A stretch of DNA of 64,000 nt. Source: Ramlibacter ginsenosidimutans. Lineage in GTDB: Bacteria > Pseudomonadota > Gammaproteobacteria > Burkholderiales > Burkholderiaceae_C. The translations under genes and the position numbers were made by a program. Shown piece by piece: positions 1-11,101 of this stretch (the stretch's first letter is position 1; the number at the start of each line of letters is the position of its first letter). The notes under the pieces were generated by a model. It was not told the DNA's origin and made no database searches. It saw only the letters and a program-made list of their open reading frames with translations. The stretch lies in NCBI RefSeq assembly GCF_042678185.1, contig NZ_JBHUDQ010000001.1. One strand, written 5' to 3'.

Positions 1-97
1 CGACAGGCTCAACACCCGTCCACGCAAGACCCTTGGCTATAGCACCCCGGCCGATACACTAGCCAAGGCACTGTTGCGGTGACCGGTTGAATCCGCC
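1..97 (+). mobile_element. right end of an IS30-family insertion sequence (cut by window edge)
   Basis: The first 82 bases encode the extreme C-terminus of an IS30-type transposase. The following bases, up to about 97, look like a terminal inverted repeat ending in TTGAATCCGCC, which resembles IS30-family ends from memory. From base 98 the sequence is the interior of a dispersed CGCAGAGG/CGCAAAGG repeat, so the element probably ends at about 97. The left end and most of the transposase lie outside the window. The family call rests on the protein tail; the exact boundary is inferred. Confidence 0.6.
2..82 (+). CDS. IS30-family transposase, C-terminal fragment (5' end beyond window)
   Basis: Read from base 2, the frame gives a 26-residue tail containing LNTRPRKTLGYSTPAD and then a TGA stop. 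The block N-x-R-P-R-K-T-L-G-(Y/F)-x-T-P is characteristic of the C-terminal end of the DDE integrase domain of IS30 transposases, which cut and join the element ends. Only the tail is visible, so whether the gene is intact cannot be judged. Confidence 0.75.
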   Translation, partial: DRLNTRPRKTLGYSTPADTLAKALLR

Positions 98-298
98 ACG
101 CAAAGGTTACGCAGAGGACGCAAAAGGAAGACATTGAAGGTGTCCGTTGGCAAACGACGGCCACGTCCACGAAGGAGCCTTTAGGCGTCCCTCAGCCACG
201 CTGCTCAAGCCACAACGAAACCTTTAAAGGGGTTTCCCTTCTGCGTCCTCTGCGTAACCTTTGCGCCCTCTGCGTTCCGGTTGTCCGCTCCCGCCTTC
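98..298. repeat. dispersed palindromic repeat, CGCAGAGG/CGCAAAGG family, copy 1
   Basis: The left arm (about 98-129) contains CGCAAAGGTTACGCAGAGG and the right arm (about 235-268) contains its reverse complement, separated by about 105 bases of unrelated sequence. The right end runs on into a CCGGTTGTCCGCTCC segment up to the lpxC stop codon. The outermost part of the left arm, present in the copy at 54957, is missing here and is replaced by the IS30 end. No gene is seen between the IS30 tail and lpxC. Other copies are at 20123 and 54957. Confidence 0.75.
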
Positions 299-304
299 CG
301 CCCT

Positions 305-1228
305 CTACCAGGCGCGTGCGGGCAACGCGAAGCCGGCCGGAGCGTGGCGTTCGTCGCCGAAGCTGACGACCTGGAAGGCGTCCTGGTCGGCCAGCAGGGC
401 GCGGATCAGCTTGTTGTTCAACGCGTGTCCTGAACGGAACGCGCTATACGCCGCGAGCAAGGGCTTGCCCAGCAGGTACAGGTCGCCCATCGCGTCCAGG
501 ATCTTGTGCTTCACGAACTCGTCGTCGTAGCGCAGGCCCTCGGCATTCAGCACGCGGTAGTCGTCCACAACGATGGCGTTGTCCATGCCACCGCCCATGG
601 CCAGGCCGCGGGCCCGCATCATCTCCAGGTCCTTCGTGAAGCCGAACGTGCGGGCGCGCGCGATGTCTCGCGAGTAGTGCCCCGAGCTCAGGTCGAATTC
701 GTAGCGCTGGCCGGTCGAGTTCACCACGCGGTGGTCGAAGTCGATCTCGAAACCCAGCTTGTAGCCGTGGTACGGCTCGAGCCGCGCCCACTTCAGGTTC
801 TCGCCCTCGCCTTCCCGCACCTCCACCGGCTTGGTGACGCGCAGGAAGCGGCGCGGCGCATTCTGCTCCTCGATGCCCGCGCTTTGCAGCAGGAACACGA
901 AGGAGGCGGACGAGCCATCCAGGATGGGCACTTCTTCCGCCGTGATGTCGACGTACAGGTTGTCCACGCCGAGACCGGCGCACGCCGACATCAGGTGTTC
1001 GACCGTGTGCACCTTGGCGCCGCCGTTGGAGATGGTCGACGCCATGCGGGTGTCCGTCACGGCCTCGGCGGACACCGGGATGTCCACGGGCTGCGCCAGG
1101 TCGACGCGCCGGAACACGATGCCGGTATCGGGCTGGGCGGGCCGCAGCGTCAACTCGACCCGATGACCGCTGTGCAGGCCGACGCCCACGGCCTTGGTCA
1201 GAGTCTTGAGGGTGCGTTGACGGAGCAT
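305..1228 (-). CDS. lpxC: UDP-3-O-acyl-N-acetylglucosamine deacetylase LpxC
   Basis: LpxC is the zinc-dependent cytosolic deacetylase that commits UDP-3-O-acyl-GlcNAc to lipid A synthesis. The product is 307 residues, normal for the family. Visible signatures are HTVEHLMSA with the first zinc histidine, HKILDAMGD with the second histidine and the zinc aspartate, and SGHALNNK with the catalytic histidine. The ATG at 1228, giving MLRQRTLKT, matches family N-termini; the open frame runs further upstream but that part is not family-like. It is the last gene of the dcw cluster, 202 bases after ftsZ. Here an IS30 element lies next to its 3' side, where secM/secA or other genes are often found. Confidence 0.97.
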   Translation of the reverse strand: MLRQRTLKTLTKAVGVGLHSGHRVELTLRPAQPDTGIVFRRVDLAQPVDIPVSAEAVTDTRMASTISNGGAKVHTVEHLMSACAGLGVDNLYVDITAEEVPILDGSSASFVFLLQSAGIEEQNAPRRFLRVTKPVEVREGEGENLKWARLEPYHGYKLGFEIDFDHRVVNSTGQRYEFDLSSGHYSRDIARARTFGFTKDLEMMRARGLAMGGGMDNAIVVDDYRVLNAEGLRYDDEFVKHKILDAMGDLYLLGKPLLAAYSAFRSGHALNNKLIRALLADQDAFQVVSFGDERHAPAGFALPARAW

Positions 1229-1352
1229 GGTGCCGATTTTAGAGGCGCCCGCGTTCCCGCCACCCTCGCCTTCCGCATGCCCTCGTTGGATCCAGCCCAT
1301 TGGCTCAGCCTCCACCAGGCGAGTAAAGGGCTGATGTAGCTCGGGTAAAACA

Positions 1353-1430
1353 GGGGCCAGGGTCCAGGACATGGGGACCAGGAACAACAGTTCGCAATCC
1401 CTGGTCCCCCATCCCTGGCCCCTAGCCCCT
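1353..1430. repeat. palindromic GGGGCCAGGG repeat between ftsZ and lpxC
   Basis: An inverted repeat has arms GGGGCCAGGG (1353-1362) and CCCTGGCCCC (1413-1422), with a further nested pair inside (GGGGACCAGG with CCTGGTCCCC). It ends with CTAGCCCCT directly against the ftsZ stop codon at 1431. A related element lies against the rlmI stop at 25236. On the RNA it can fold into a long GC-rich hairpin between ftsZ and lpxC. There is no U-tract, so processing or stability is more likely than classical termination. The rest of the 1229-1430 gap shows no gene. Confidence 0.6.
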
Positions 1431-2675
1431 TCAGTCGGCTTGCTTGCGCAGGAACGCCGGGATCTCGAAATCGTCCATCCCGCCGTTCGACAGCGCATCG
1501 ACCTTGGCCGCGGCCTGCGTGCGGTTGGTGCGCCACACGCTGGGAACCGCGAGGCCGCCGTAGTCCGGCTGCGGCGCCGTCGTGCCCTGCATCTCGCGCG
1601 TGACGATCGCGCCCGGCCCGGCCACCGCGTTGTTGACCGTCGGCACGTTGAACGGCACGTTGTCCGTGCCGGTGCGCAGCACCTGCAGCGGCGGCGCCGT
1701 GCGGCGCTGCTGACCCTGACGGGACAAGCCCGTGGCCACCACCGTCACGCGCACCTGGTCACCCAGGGCGTCGTCGTAGGCCGTGCCGTAGATCACGTGC
1801 GCGTCCGGCGAGGCGTAGGCGCGGATGGTGTTCATCGCCAGCTTGGACTCGGACAGCTTCAGGCTGCCCTTGGCCGCGGTGATCAGCACCAGCACGCCCT
1901 TGGCGCCGGACAGGTCGATGCCTTCCAGCAGCGGGCAGGCCACGGCCTGTTCCGCGGCGATGCGCGCGCGGTCCGGGCCGGAGGCCAGGGCCGTGCCCAT
2001 CATCGCCTTGCCGGGCTCGCCCATCACCGTGCGCACGTCCTCGAAGTCCACGTTCACGTGGCCGGGCACGTTGATGATTTCCGCGATGCCGCCGACGGCG
2101 TTCTTCAGCACGTCATTGGCGTGCGCGAAGGCTTCGTCCTGGGTGATGTCGTCGCCAAGCACTTCCAGCAGCTTCTCGTTGAGCACCACGATCAGCGAAT
2201 CGACGTTGGCCTCCAGCTCCGCCAGGCCGTTGTCGGCGTTGGTCATGCGCCGGCCGCCTTCCCAGTCGAAGGGCTTGGTCACCACGCCCACCGTGAGGAT
2301 GCCCATCTCCTTGGCCACGCGCGCGATCACCGGAGCGGCGCCCGTGCCCGTGCCGCCGCCCATGCCCGCGGTGATGAACAGCATGTGGGCACCGGCGATC
2401 GCCTCGCGGATCGACTCCACGGCGGCTTCCGCGCACTCGCGGCCCTTCTCCGGCTTGCTGCCGGCGCCCAGGCCGCTGCCACCCAGCTGGATGTGCTTGT
2501 GGGCCGAGCTGCGCTGCAGCGCCTGCGCGTCGGTGTTGGCGCAGATGAACTCCACGCCCTGCACGCTGCGCTCGATCATGTGGGCCACGGCATTGCCCCC
2601 GCCACCGCCGACGCCGATCACCTTGATCTGCGTTCCCTGGTGGAACTCCTCGACTTCAATCATTTCGATGCTCAT
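1431..2675 (-). CDS. ftsZ: cell division protein FtsZ
   Basis: FtsZ is the tubulin-like GTPase that polymerises into the cytokinetic ring at midcell. The product is 414 residues. The glycine-rich nucleotide-binding start (VIGVGGGGGNAV) is near residue 20, and the tubulin signature GGGTGTG is at about 106-112. A variable linker leads to the conserved C-terminal peptide DDFEIPAFLRKQ, which docks on FtsA and other partners. An AGGAG ribosome-binding site lies 7 bases before the ATG. It follows ftsA after a 237-base gap that carries a repeat. That gap is the only long one apart from ftsZ-lpxC, so a dedicated ftsZ promoter could sit there, although I see no convincing -35/-10 pair. Confidence 0.98.
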   Translation of the reverse strand: MSIEMIEVEEFHQGTQIKVIGVGGGGGNAVAHMIERSVQGVEFICANTDAQALQRSSAHKHIQLGGSGLGAGSKPEKGRECAEAAVESIREAIAGAHMLFITAGMGGGTGTGAAPVIARVAKEMGILTVGVVTKPFDWEGGRRMTNADNGLAELEANVDSLIVVLNEKLLEVLGDDITQDEAFAHANDVLKNAVGGIAEIINVPGHVNVDFEDVRTVMGEPGKAMMGTALASGPDRARIAAEQAVACPLLEGIDLSGAKGVLVLITAAKGSLKLSESKLAMNTIRAYASPDAHVIYGTAYDDALGDQVRVTVVATGLSRQGQQRRTAPPLQVLRTGTDNVPFNVPTVNNAVAGPGAIVTREMQGTTAPQPDYGGLAVPSVWRTNRTQAAAKVDALSNGGMDDFEIPAFLRKQAD

Positions 2676-2845
2676 TTGCTACTCCTGTTCCTTGCAGTTG
2701 CCACTGACTAGTCTTGTTGGATTGCGTGTTAACGCGGAAGCGGTGGATCGGTGCACCGACATCGCTCCTTTCTGCGTGGGCCTGCACGCGCGAGAGTCAA
2801 CGGAATGTCTTCCTCAGTGCCGCCGCGGAACCGGCTTTGCCGGGC

Positions 2846-2902
2846 CGCTGGGGGCGCCCCCTTGAGGGGGAGGCGGCCGAAGGCCGCTTCGGGGGTGGTC
2901 CA
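2846..2902. repeat. palindromic GGGGGCGCCCCC / GGCGGCCGAAGGCCGC repeat between ftsA and ftsZ
   Basis: The stretch contains GGGGGCGCCCCC, then TTGAGGGGGAGG, then GCGGCCGAAGGCCGC and CTTCGGGGGTGG. Two tandem hairpins can form. From memory this arrangement is a frequent intergenic element in Comamonadaceae genomes. It lies just downstream of the ftsA stop codon at 2913. The remainder of the 2676-2912 gap has no open frame of note and probably serves as ftsZ leader. Confidence 0.6.
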
Positions 2903-2912
2903 TTTCTTCATT

Positions 2913-4142
2913 TCAGAAATTCCCCACGATGAAATCCTTGATGCGTCCGAAGGCGGTCTTCACCGAGCCGTGCTGCTGCGCCACCTTGGCGCCGCGCACG
3001 CGGGCGAGCCGCGCCTCCTCCAGCAGGCCCATGACCGTCGCGGCGCGCGGCTGCGCCACCATGTCGGCCAGGGCCCCGCGGTAGTGCGGGATGCCGCGGC
3101 GGACCGGCTTGAGGAAGATGTCCTCGCCCAGTTCCACCATGCCCGGCATCACCGCGCTGCCGCCGGTGATCACGATGCCCGAGGACAGCACTTCCTCGTA
3201 GCCCGACTCGCGCACGACCTGCTGCACGAGCGCGAAGATCTCTTCCACGCGCGGCTCGATCACGCCGGCCAGCGCCTGGCGCGAGAGCATGCGCGGACCG
3301 CGGTCGCCGAGTCCCGGCACTTCCACCTGCGTCTCGGGGTCCGCGAGCAGCTGCTTGGCGAAGCCCGACTCCACCTTGATGTCCTCGGCGTCCTTGGTCG
3401 GCGTGCGCAGCGCCATCGCGATGTCGCTGGTGATCAGGTCGCCGGCGATGGGGATGACGGCGGTGTGGCGGATCGCGCCGCCGGTGAAGATGGCCACGTC
3501 GGTGGTGCCGGCGCCGATGTCCACCAGCGCCACGCCCAGTTCACGTTCGTCTTCCGACAGCACCGCGGCGCTCGACGCGAGCGGGTTCAGCAGCAACTGC
3601 TCCACTTCCAGCCCGCAGCGGCGCACGCACTTGATGATGTTCTCGGCCGCGCTCTGCGCGCCGGTGACGATGTGCACCTTCGCTTCCAGCCGGATGCCGC
3701 TCATGCCGATCGGCTCTTTCACGTCCTGGCCGTCGATCACGAATTCCTGCGGCTCCACGAGCAGCAGGCGCTGGTCGGTGGAGATGTTGATGGCGCGCGC
3801 GGTCTCGACGACGCGCGCCACGTCGGCCGGCGTCACCTCGCGGTCCTTCACCGCCACCATGCCGCTGGAGTTGATGCCGCGGATGTGGCTGCCGGTGATG
3901 CCCGTGTACACGCGGGTGATCTTGCAGTCGGCCATCAGCTCGGCCTCCTTCAAGGCCTGCTGGATGCTCTGCACCGTGGCGTCGATGTTGACGACGACGC
4001 CGCGCTTGAGTCCGTTGGACGGCGCGACCCCCAGCCCGGCGAGCTTGAGTTCGCCGCCGGGCATGACCTCGGCGACGACCGCCATCACCTTGGCCGTGCC
4101 GATGTCGAGTCCGACGACGAGATCCTTGTAGTCCTTGGCCAT
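2913..4142 (-). CDS. ftsA: cell division protein FtsA
   Basis: FtsA is the actin-like ATPase that tethers FtsZ filaments to the inner membrane and recruits later divisome proteins. The product is 409 residues. The N-terminal phosphate-1 motif LVVGLDIGTAKV (about 8-19), the 1C-subdomain region and the phosphate-2 motif VDIGAGTTDVAIF are visible. The C-terminus (FGRIKDFIVGNF) is the expected amphipathic membrane-targeting helix. It starts 13 bases after ftsQ and is followed by ftsZ, the usual ftsQ-ftsA-ftsZ order. Confidence 0.97.
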   Translation of the reverse strand: MAKDYKDLVVGLDIGTAKVMAVVAEVMPGGELKLAGLGVAPSNGLKRGVVVNIDATVQSIQQALKEAELMADCKITRVYTGITGSHIRGINSSGMVAVKDREVTPADVARVVETARAINISTDQRLLLVEPQEFVIDGQDVKEPIGMSGIRLEAKVHIVTGAQSAAENIIKCVRRCGLEVEQLLLNPLASSAAVLSEDERELGVALVDIGAGTTDVAIFTGGAIRHTAVIPIAGDLITSDIAMALRTPTKDAEDIKVESGFAKQLLADPETQVEVPGLGDRGPRMLSRQALAGVIEPRVEEIFALVQQVVRESGYEEVLSSGIVITGGSAVMPGMVELGEDIFLKPVRRGIPHYRGALADMVAQPRAATVMGLLEEARLARVRGAKVAQQHGSVKTAFGRIKDFIVGNF

Positions 4143-4155
4143 CCGCGTTGTTTCC

Positions 4156-4934
4156 TCAGTTCCCCTGCGTGCCTGTCGTGGTCACGCCCCTCAGCTTCAC
4201 CGCATACCCGTCCGTGTGCCGCAGGTCCGCGGTCACCAGGGCTTCGGGCCTGCGACCGTACTTCGCCGTCACCTGCGTGAGCGTGGCCGCGAAGCGCTGG
4301 CTGCGTGCCAGCACTTCCTCCGTCGCGCCGCGCCCCAGTTCCACCGTCGCTCCGCTGTCCAGCGTGAGCGTCCAGCCGCCCCGCCCGCTCAGCGCCACCT
4401 GGTCGATGCCCAGGTCCAGTGTTTCAAGCATGGGCTTGAGCCCGCGGTACATCGCCAGCACCTGCGCCGCCGTGCCGTCCGGGCCCACCAGCCGCGGCAT
4501 CTCGTCCTGCTCCACGTCGCCGGGATTCGCTTCGAACACTTCGCCGTAGGTGTTCACCAGCCGCGACTCGGAGTCCGCGCCCCAGAACGCCTCGGCCTCC
4601 TGCTCCTGCAGCTGCACGCGCAGCTTGTTCGGGAACTGGCGCTTGACGATCGCGTGCCGGACCCAGGGCACGGCCTCGAAGGCCTCGCGCGTCTTCTGCA
4701 GGTCCACGGTGAAGAAATTGCCGCGCAGCCTGGGCAGCACGTTGGCGCGCAGCGTCGCTGCACTGTTGTGTCCCGTGTCGCCCTGCACCACGATGCCGCG
4801 GATCGCGAACATCGGGTTGCGCACCACCCACCAGCCCAAGGCTCCCGCGAGCAGCAGGCCGCAGGCGATGAACAGCACCGCAGCGGTGATGTTCATCAGC
4901 CTGACGTCCAGCGGCACGGGGGAAGCCTGGTGCT

Positions 4935-4938
<4 letters not shown>
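4156..4938 (-). CDS. ftsQ: cell division protein FtsQ
   Basis: FtsQ is a bitopic inner-membrane protein that links early divisome proteins with FtsB/FtsL and septal peptidoglycan synthesis. The product is 260 residues: a short cytoplasmic head, one membrane segment (about 15-40, MNITAAVLFIACGLLLAG), a POTRA domain beginning IRGIVVQGD, and the FtsQ domain ending near SGATVELG. The ATG at 4938 overlaps the ddlB stop by four bases (ATGA), which fixes the start. Confidence 0.95.
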
Positions 4939-7338
<2,400 letters not shown>

Positions 7339-7342
<4 letters not shown>

Positions 7343-8397
7343 CGTGCGAGAGCCTCGCAGGCGGCGACCATCTGCTCGGTCGCCTGGGTCTTGGCCAGCT
7401 TGCGGGCCGCCACCGCGCGCTGGAGCAACTGCTCGCGCGTCAGCGACTCCAGCATGGCCGCCAGCTTGTCGGGGGTGAGCTCGGCCTGCGGCACGAGCCA
7501 GCCGCCGCCGGCATCCACCAGGAACCGCGCGTTGGTGGTCTGGTGGTCGTCGACGGCGTGGGGAAAGGGAACGAACACGGCGGGCGTGCCGACCGCGGCG
7601 ATCTCGGTGACGGTGCTCGCGCCGGCGCGGCAGATCACGAGGTCGGCTTCCGCGAACGCGCTCGCCGTGTCGTCGATGAAGGGCGTGAGGTCCGCCTGCA
7701 CGCCGGCCTTCGCGTAGTTGGCGTGCAGTTCGTCGATCTGCTTCGCCCCGCTCTGGTGGACCACCAGCGGGCGGCGCGCCTGCGGAATGCGCGCGAGGGC
7801 CTGCGGCACGATGTCGTTGAGCGCCTTGGCGCCCAGGCTGCCGCCCACGACCAGCAGCTTCAGCGGGCCGCTGCGGCCGGCGAAGCGCTGCTCGGGCGGT
7901 GGCTGGCGCAGGAAGTCCTCGCGCAGCGGATTGCCCACCCACTGCGCCTTCTTCATCGCCTCGGGAAAGGCGCTGTAGACGCGGTCGGCGACGCCGGCCA
8001 GCACCTTGTTGGCCATGCCGGCCACCGAGTTCTGCTCGTGCAGCACCAGCGGCTTGCCGAGCAGCACGCTCATCATGCCGCCGGGGAAGGTGATGTAGCC
8101 GCCCAGGCCGACGACGACGTTCGGCCGCACGCGGCGCACCACCTGCAGGCTTTGCCAGAAGGCGCGCAGGAGCTTGAGCGGCAACAGCAGCAGCGTCTTC
8201 ACGCCCTTGCCGCGCACGCCGCCGAACGCGACGGTCTCCAGCGGGAAGCCGCGGGGCGGCACCAGCCGGCTTTCCATGCTGTCGGGCGCGCCCAGCCAGT
8301 GCACGTCCCAGCCGCGTGCGCGCAGCGCCTCGGCCACGGCGAGGCCGGGGAAGATGTGCCCTCCGGTCCCGCCAGCCATCACGAGTGCGGTCTTCAT
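7339..8397 (-). CDS. murG: UDP-N-acetylglucosamine--N-acetylmuramyl-(pentapeptide) pyrophosphoryl-undecaprenol GlcNAc transferase
   Basis: MurG adds GlcNAc to lipid I on the cytosolic face of the membrane to give lipid II. The product is 352 residues of GT-B fold. The N-terminal G-loop MAGGTGGHIFPGLAV, the second G-loop LVVGGSLGAKALN and the C-terminal nucleotide-binding CRAGASTVTEIA are visible. The ATG at 8397 overlaps the ftsW stop by four bases. Confidence 0.97.
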
Positions 8398-9596
8398 GCG
8401 CGGCCTCCGCGCATCAGCGTGCGGTTTTCGTAGTCGATGCGCAGGACGACCGCGATCGTCACCACGTTCATCAGCACCGCCGACCCGCCATACGACATCA
8501 GCGGCAGCGTCAGGCCCTTGGTCGGCAGTGCACCGAGGTTCACGCCCATGTTGATGAAGGCCTGGAACCCCATCCAGATGCCGACCCCTTGTGCCACCAG
8601 CCCGGCGAACACGCGATCCAGCGCGATCGCCTGGCGGCCGATATGCATGATGCGGCGCGTCATCCAGAGGAACAGGCCGATCAAGGTGATCACGCCGACC
8701 AGGCCGAACTCCTCGCCGATCACGGCCAGCAGGAAATCGGTGTGCGCTTCGGGCAGCCAGTGCAGCTTCTCGACGCTGCCACCCAGCCCGACGCCGAAAA
8801 TCTCGCCGCGGCCGATGGCGATCAGCGAGTGCGAGAGCTGGTAGCCCTTGCCGAGCGTGTACTTCTCGTTCCACGGATCCAGGTACGCGAAGATGCGCTC
8901 GCGCCGCCAGTCCGAGAAGGCGATCATCAGCACGAAGGCGAACACCATCACCGCGGCGATCAGGAAGAACATGCGCGCGTTGACGCCGCCCAGGAACAGG
9001 ATGCCCATCGCGATCACCGCGATCACCATGAAGGCGCCCATGTCCGGCTCGGCCAGCAGCAGCACGCCGACGATGGCCACGGCAGCGGCCATCGGCAGCA
9101 CGGCGCGGAAGAAGCGTTCCTTCACCTCCATCTTGCGCACCATGTAGTTCGCGGCATAGAGCAGCACCGAGAACTTGGCGAGTTCCGAAGGCTGGAAGGA
9201 GATCGGGCCGAATCCGAGCCACCGGCGCGCGCCGTTCACGCCCTTGCCGATGTGCGGGATCAGCACGACGATCAGCAGCAGCAGCGAGGCGACGAACAGC
9301 CAGGGGGCGACCCTCTCCCAGGTCTCGACCTTCACCTGGAATGCGATCAGGCCGGCCGCGAAGGACAGCACCAGGAACAGCGCGTGCCGGGTGAGGAAGT
9401 ACGTGTGCGCGTAGTGTCCGAAGCGCGGGTTGTCCGGCATCGCTATCGTCGCGGAATAGACCATCACCAGGCCCCAGGCGAGCAGGGCCACGGTGACCCA
9501 CAGCAGCGCAGGATCGAAGGCGTGCACGTGCACGCCGCCGCGCTCGGGGAGGGCGCGCCGCCGCGTGAAGCCACCGAGGACGCCTGCCAGGTTCAA
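8394..9596 (-). CDS. ftsW: lipid II polymerase FtsW (SEDS family)
   Basis: FtsW is the septal peptidoglycan glycosyltransferase that works with FtsI. The product is about 400 residues with ten hydrophobic segments. SEDS signatures include WLGFGPISFQPSELAK and GVGLGGSVEKLHWLPEAHTD with the catalytic-loop aspartate, followed by EEFGLVGV. No ATG is suitably placed. A TTG at 9596 overlaps the murD stop (TTGA) and yields a leader MNLAGVLGGFTRR. A GTG 21 codons later is the alternative, so the exact start is uncertain. Confidence 0.95.
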   Translation of the reverse strand: MNLAGVLGGFTRRRALPERGGVHVHAFDPALLWVTVALLAWGLVMVYSATIAMPDNPRFGHYAHTYFLTRHALFLVLSFAAGLIAFQVKVETWERVAPWLFVASLLLLIVVLIPHIGKGVNGARRWLGFGPISFQPSELAKFSVLLYAANYMVRKMEVKERFFRAVLPMAAAVAIVGVLLLAEPDMGAFMVIAVIAMGILFLGGVNARMFFLIAAVMVFAFVLMIAFSDWRRERIFAYLDPWNEKYTLGKGYQLSHSLIAIGRGEIFGVGLGGSVEKLHWLPEAHTDFLLAVIGEEFGLVGVITLIGLFLWMTRRIMHIGRQAIALDRVFAGLVAQGVGIWMGFQAFINMGVNLGALPTKGLTLPLMSYGGSAVLMNVVTIAVVLRIDYENRTLMRGGRA

Positions 9597-11101
9597 GCCT
9601 CGCCTCCCATCATCGCGCCCGCGGCATCGGCCACTGCCTGCACGGCCGCGCGGAACACCTCGGCGCGGTGGGGATAGTTGCGGAACATGTCGAAGCTGGC
9701 GCAGGCGGGCGACATCAGTACCGCATCGCCGGCATGCGCGCGCTGCGTCGCAATCTGCACAGCCTCCTCCATCGTGCCGGCGTCCACCAGCGGCACGCCC
9801 GTGTCTTCCAGCACCGCGCGGATCAGCGGGCCGTCGCGGCCGATCAGCACGGCCGTGCGGGCGAAGCGTGCGACCGGGTCGGCCAGGGGCGTGAAGTCCT
9901 GCCCCTTGCCGTCGCCGCCCAGGATGACCACCACCTTGCGCTCGGCGCCCAGCCCCTGCAGCGCGGCGACGGTGGCGCCGACGTTGGTGCCCTTGCTGTC
10001 GTCGAAGTACTCGACGCCGTTCACGATGGCGACCGGCTCGACGCGGTGCGGCTCGCCGCGGTACTCGCGCAGCCCGTACAGCATCGGCGCGAGCTGGCAG
10101 CCGGCGGCGGTGGCGAGGGCCAGCGCCGCCAGCGCGTTGATCGCGTTGTGGCGGCCGCGGATGCGCAGCGCGTCGGCGGGCATCAGGCGCTGCAGGTGGA
10201 TTTCCTCGTCCGCATCCCTGCGCCGCTTCTCGGTCTCGTCCGCTTCGTGCGCGCGCACCAGCCAGGCCATGCCGTGCACGACCTCCAGGCCGAAGTCGCC
10301 GGGCCGGTGGGGCAGGTCGCCGCCGAAGGTCAGGTACTCGCGCTGCTCGAACTTGCCGCCCTTCATGCGCACCGGATCGGGCAGCATCTTCATCACCAGC
10401 GGGTCGTCGCGATTGAGGATCATGATCGCGCGCTCGCCGAAGATGCGCGCCTTCGCGGCCGCGTAGGCTTCCATCGAGCCGTGCCAGTCCAGGTGGTCCT
10501 GCGTGAGGTTCAGCACGGTGGCGGCGGTCGGCTCGAAGCCGGTGACGCCATCGAGCTGGAAGCTGGAAAGCTCCAGCACCCACACCTGCGGCAGTGCGCC
10601 GCTCGCGCGCTTGTCCGCCAGCGTGTCGAGCAGCGTCGGGCCGATGTTGCCGGCCACGGCAACCGTCTTGCCGGTGCGTTCCACCAGTTGCCCGGTCAGC
10701 GCCGTGACCGTCGTCTTGCCGTTCGTGCCGGTCACGGCCAGCACGGCGGGGTGGTAGCCATCGGCCTCGCGCATCGCGGCCAGCGCGTCGGCAAACAGGC
10801 CCAGCTCGCCGCTCACGCGCAGGCCGCGCTCACGGGCCGCCTGCTCCACGGGCGCGACCTGTTGCGGCGTCAGCCCCGGGCTGCGCAGGACCATCTGCTG
10901 GCCTTCGACCAGCGACGCTTCGAACGGCCCGGCGACGAAACGCGCCTGCGGCAGCTCCTGCCGCAACTGCTCCAGTTGCGGCGGCGCTTCGCGCGTATCG
11001 GCGACCGTCACCTGCGCTCCGGCCTGCGCGCACCAGCGCGCCATCGCGAGGCCGGAGGCGCCGCAGCCGAGGACGAGGACGGGTTGGTCTTGCAGATCCA
11101 T
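9593..11101 (-). CDS. murD: UDP-N-acetylmuramoyl-L-alanine--D-glutamate ligase
   Basis: MurD adds D-glutamate to UDP-MurNAc-L-alanine. The product is 502 residues, slightly longer than the roughly 440 of enterics. The Rossmann start VLVLGCGASGLAMA, the P-loop VTGTNGKTTVTALT and the C-terminal ligase motif DDSKGTNVGAT are seen. The extra length includes a charged insert around ADETEKRRRDADEEIH in the central region. Its ATG shares one base with the mraY stop (TGATG). Confidence 0.96.
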   Translation of the reverse strand: MDLQDQPVLVLGCGASGLAMARWCAQAGAQVTVADTREAPPQLEQLRQELPQARFVAGPFEASLVEGQQMVLRSPGLTPQQVAPVEQAARERGLRVSGELGLFADALAAMREADGYHPAVLAVTGTNGKTTVTALTGQLVERTGKTVAVAGNIGPTLLDTLADKRASGALPQVWVLELSSFQLDGVTGFEPTAATVLNLTQDHLDWHGSMEAYAAAKARIFGERAIMILNRDDPLVMKMLPDPVRMKGGKFEQREYLTFGGDLPHRPGDFGLEVVHGMAWLVRAHEADETEKRRRDADEEIHLQRLMPADALRIRGRHNAINALAALALATAAGCQLAPMLYGLREYRGEPHRVEPVAIVNGVEYFDDSKGTNVGATVAALQGLGAERKVVVILGGDGKGQDFTPLADPVARFARTAVLIGRDGPLIRAVLEDTGVPLVDAGTMEEAVQIATQRAHAGDAVLMSPACASFDMFRNYPHRAEVFRAAVQAVADAAGAMMGGEA

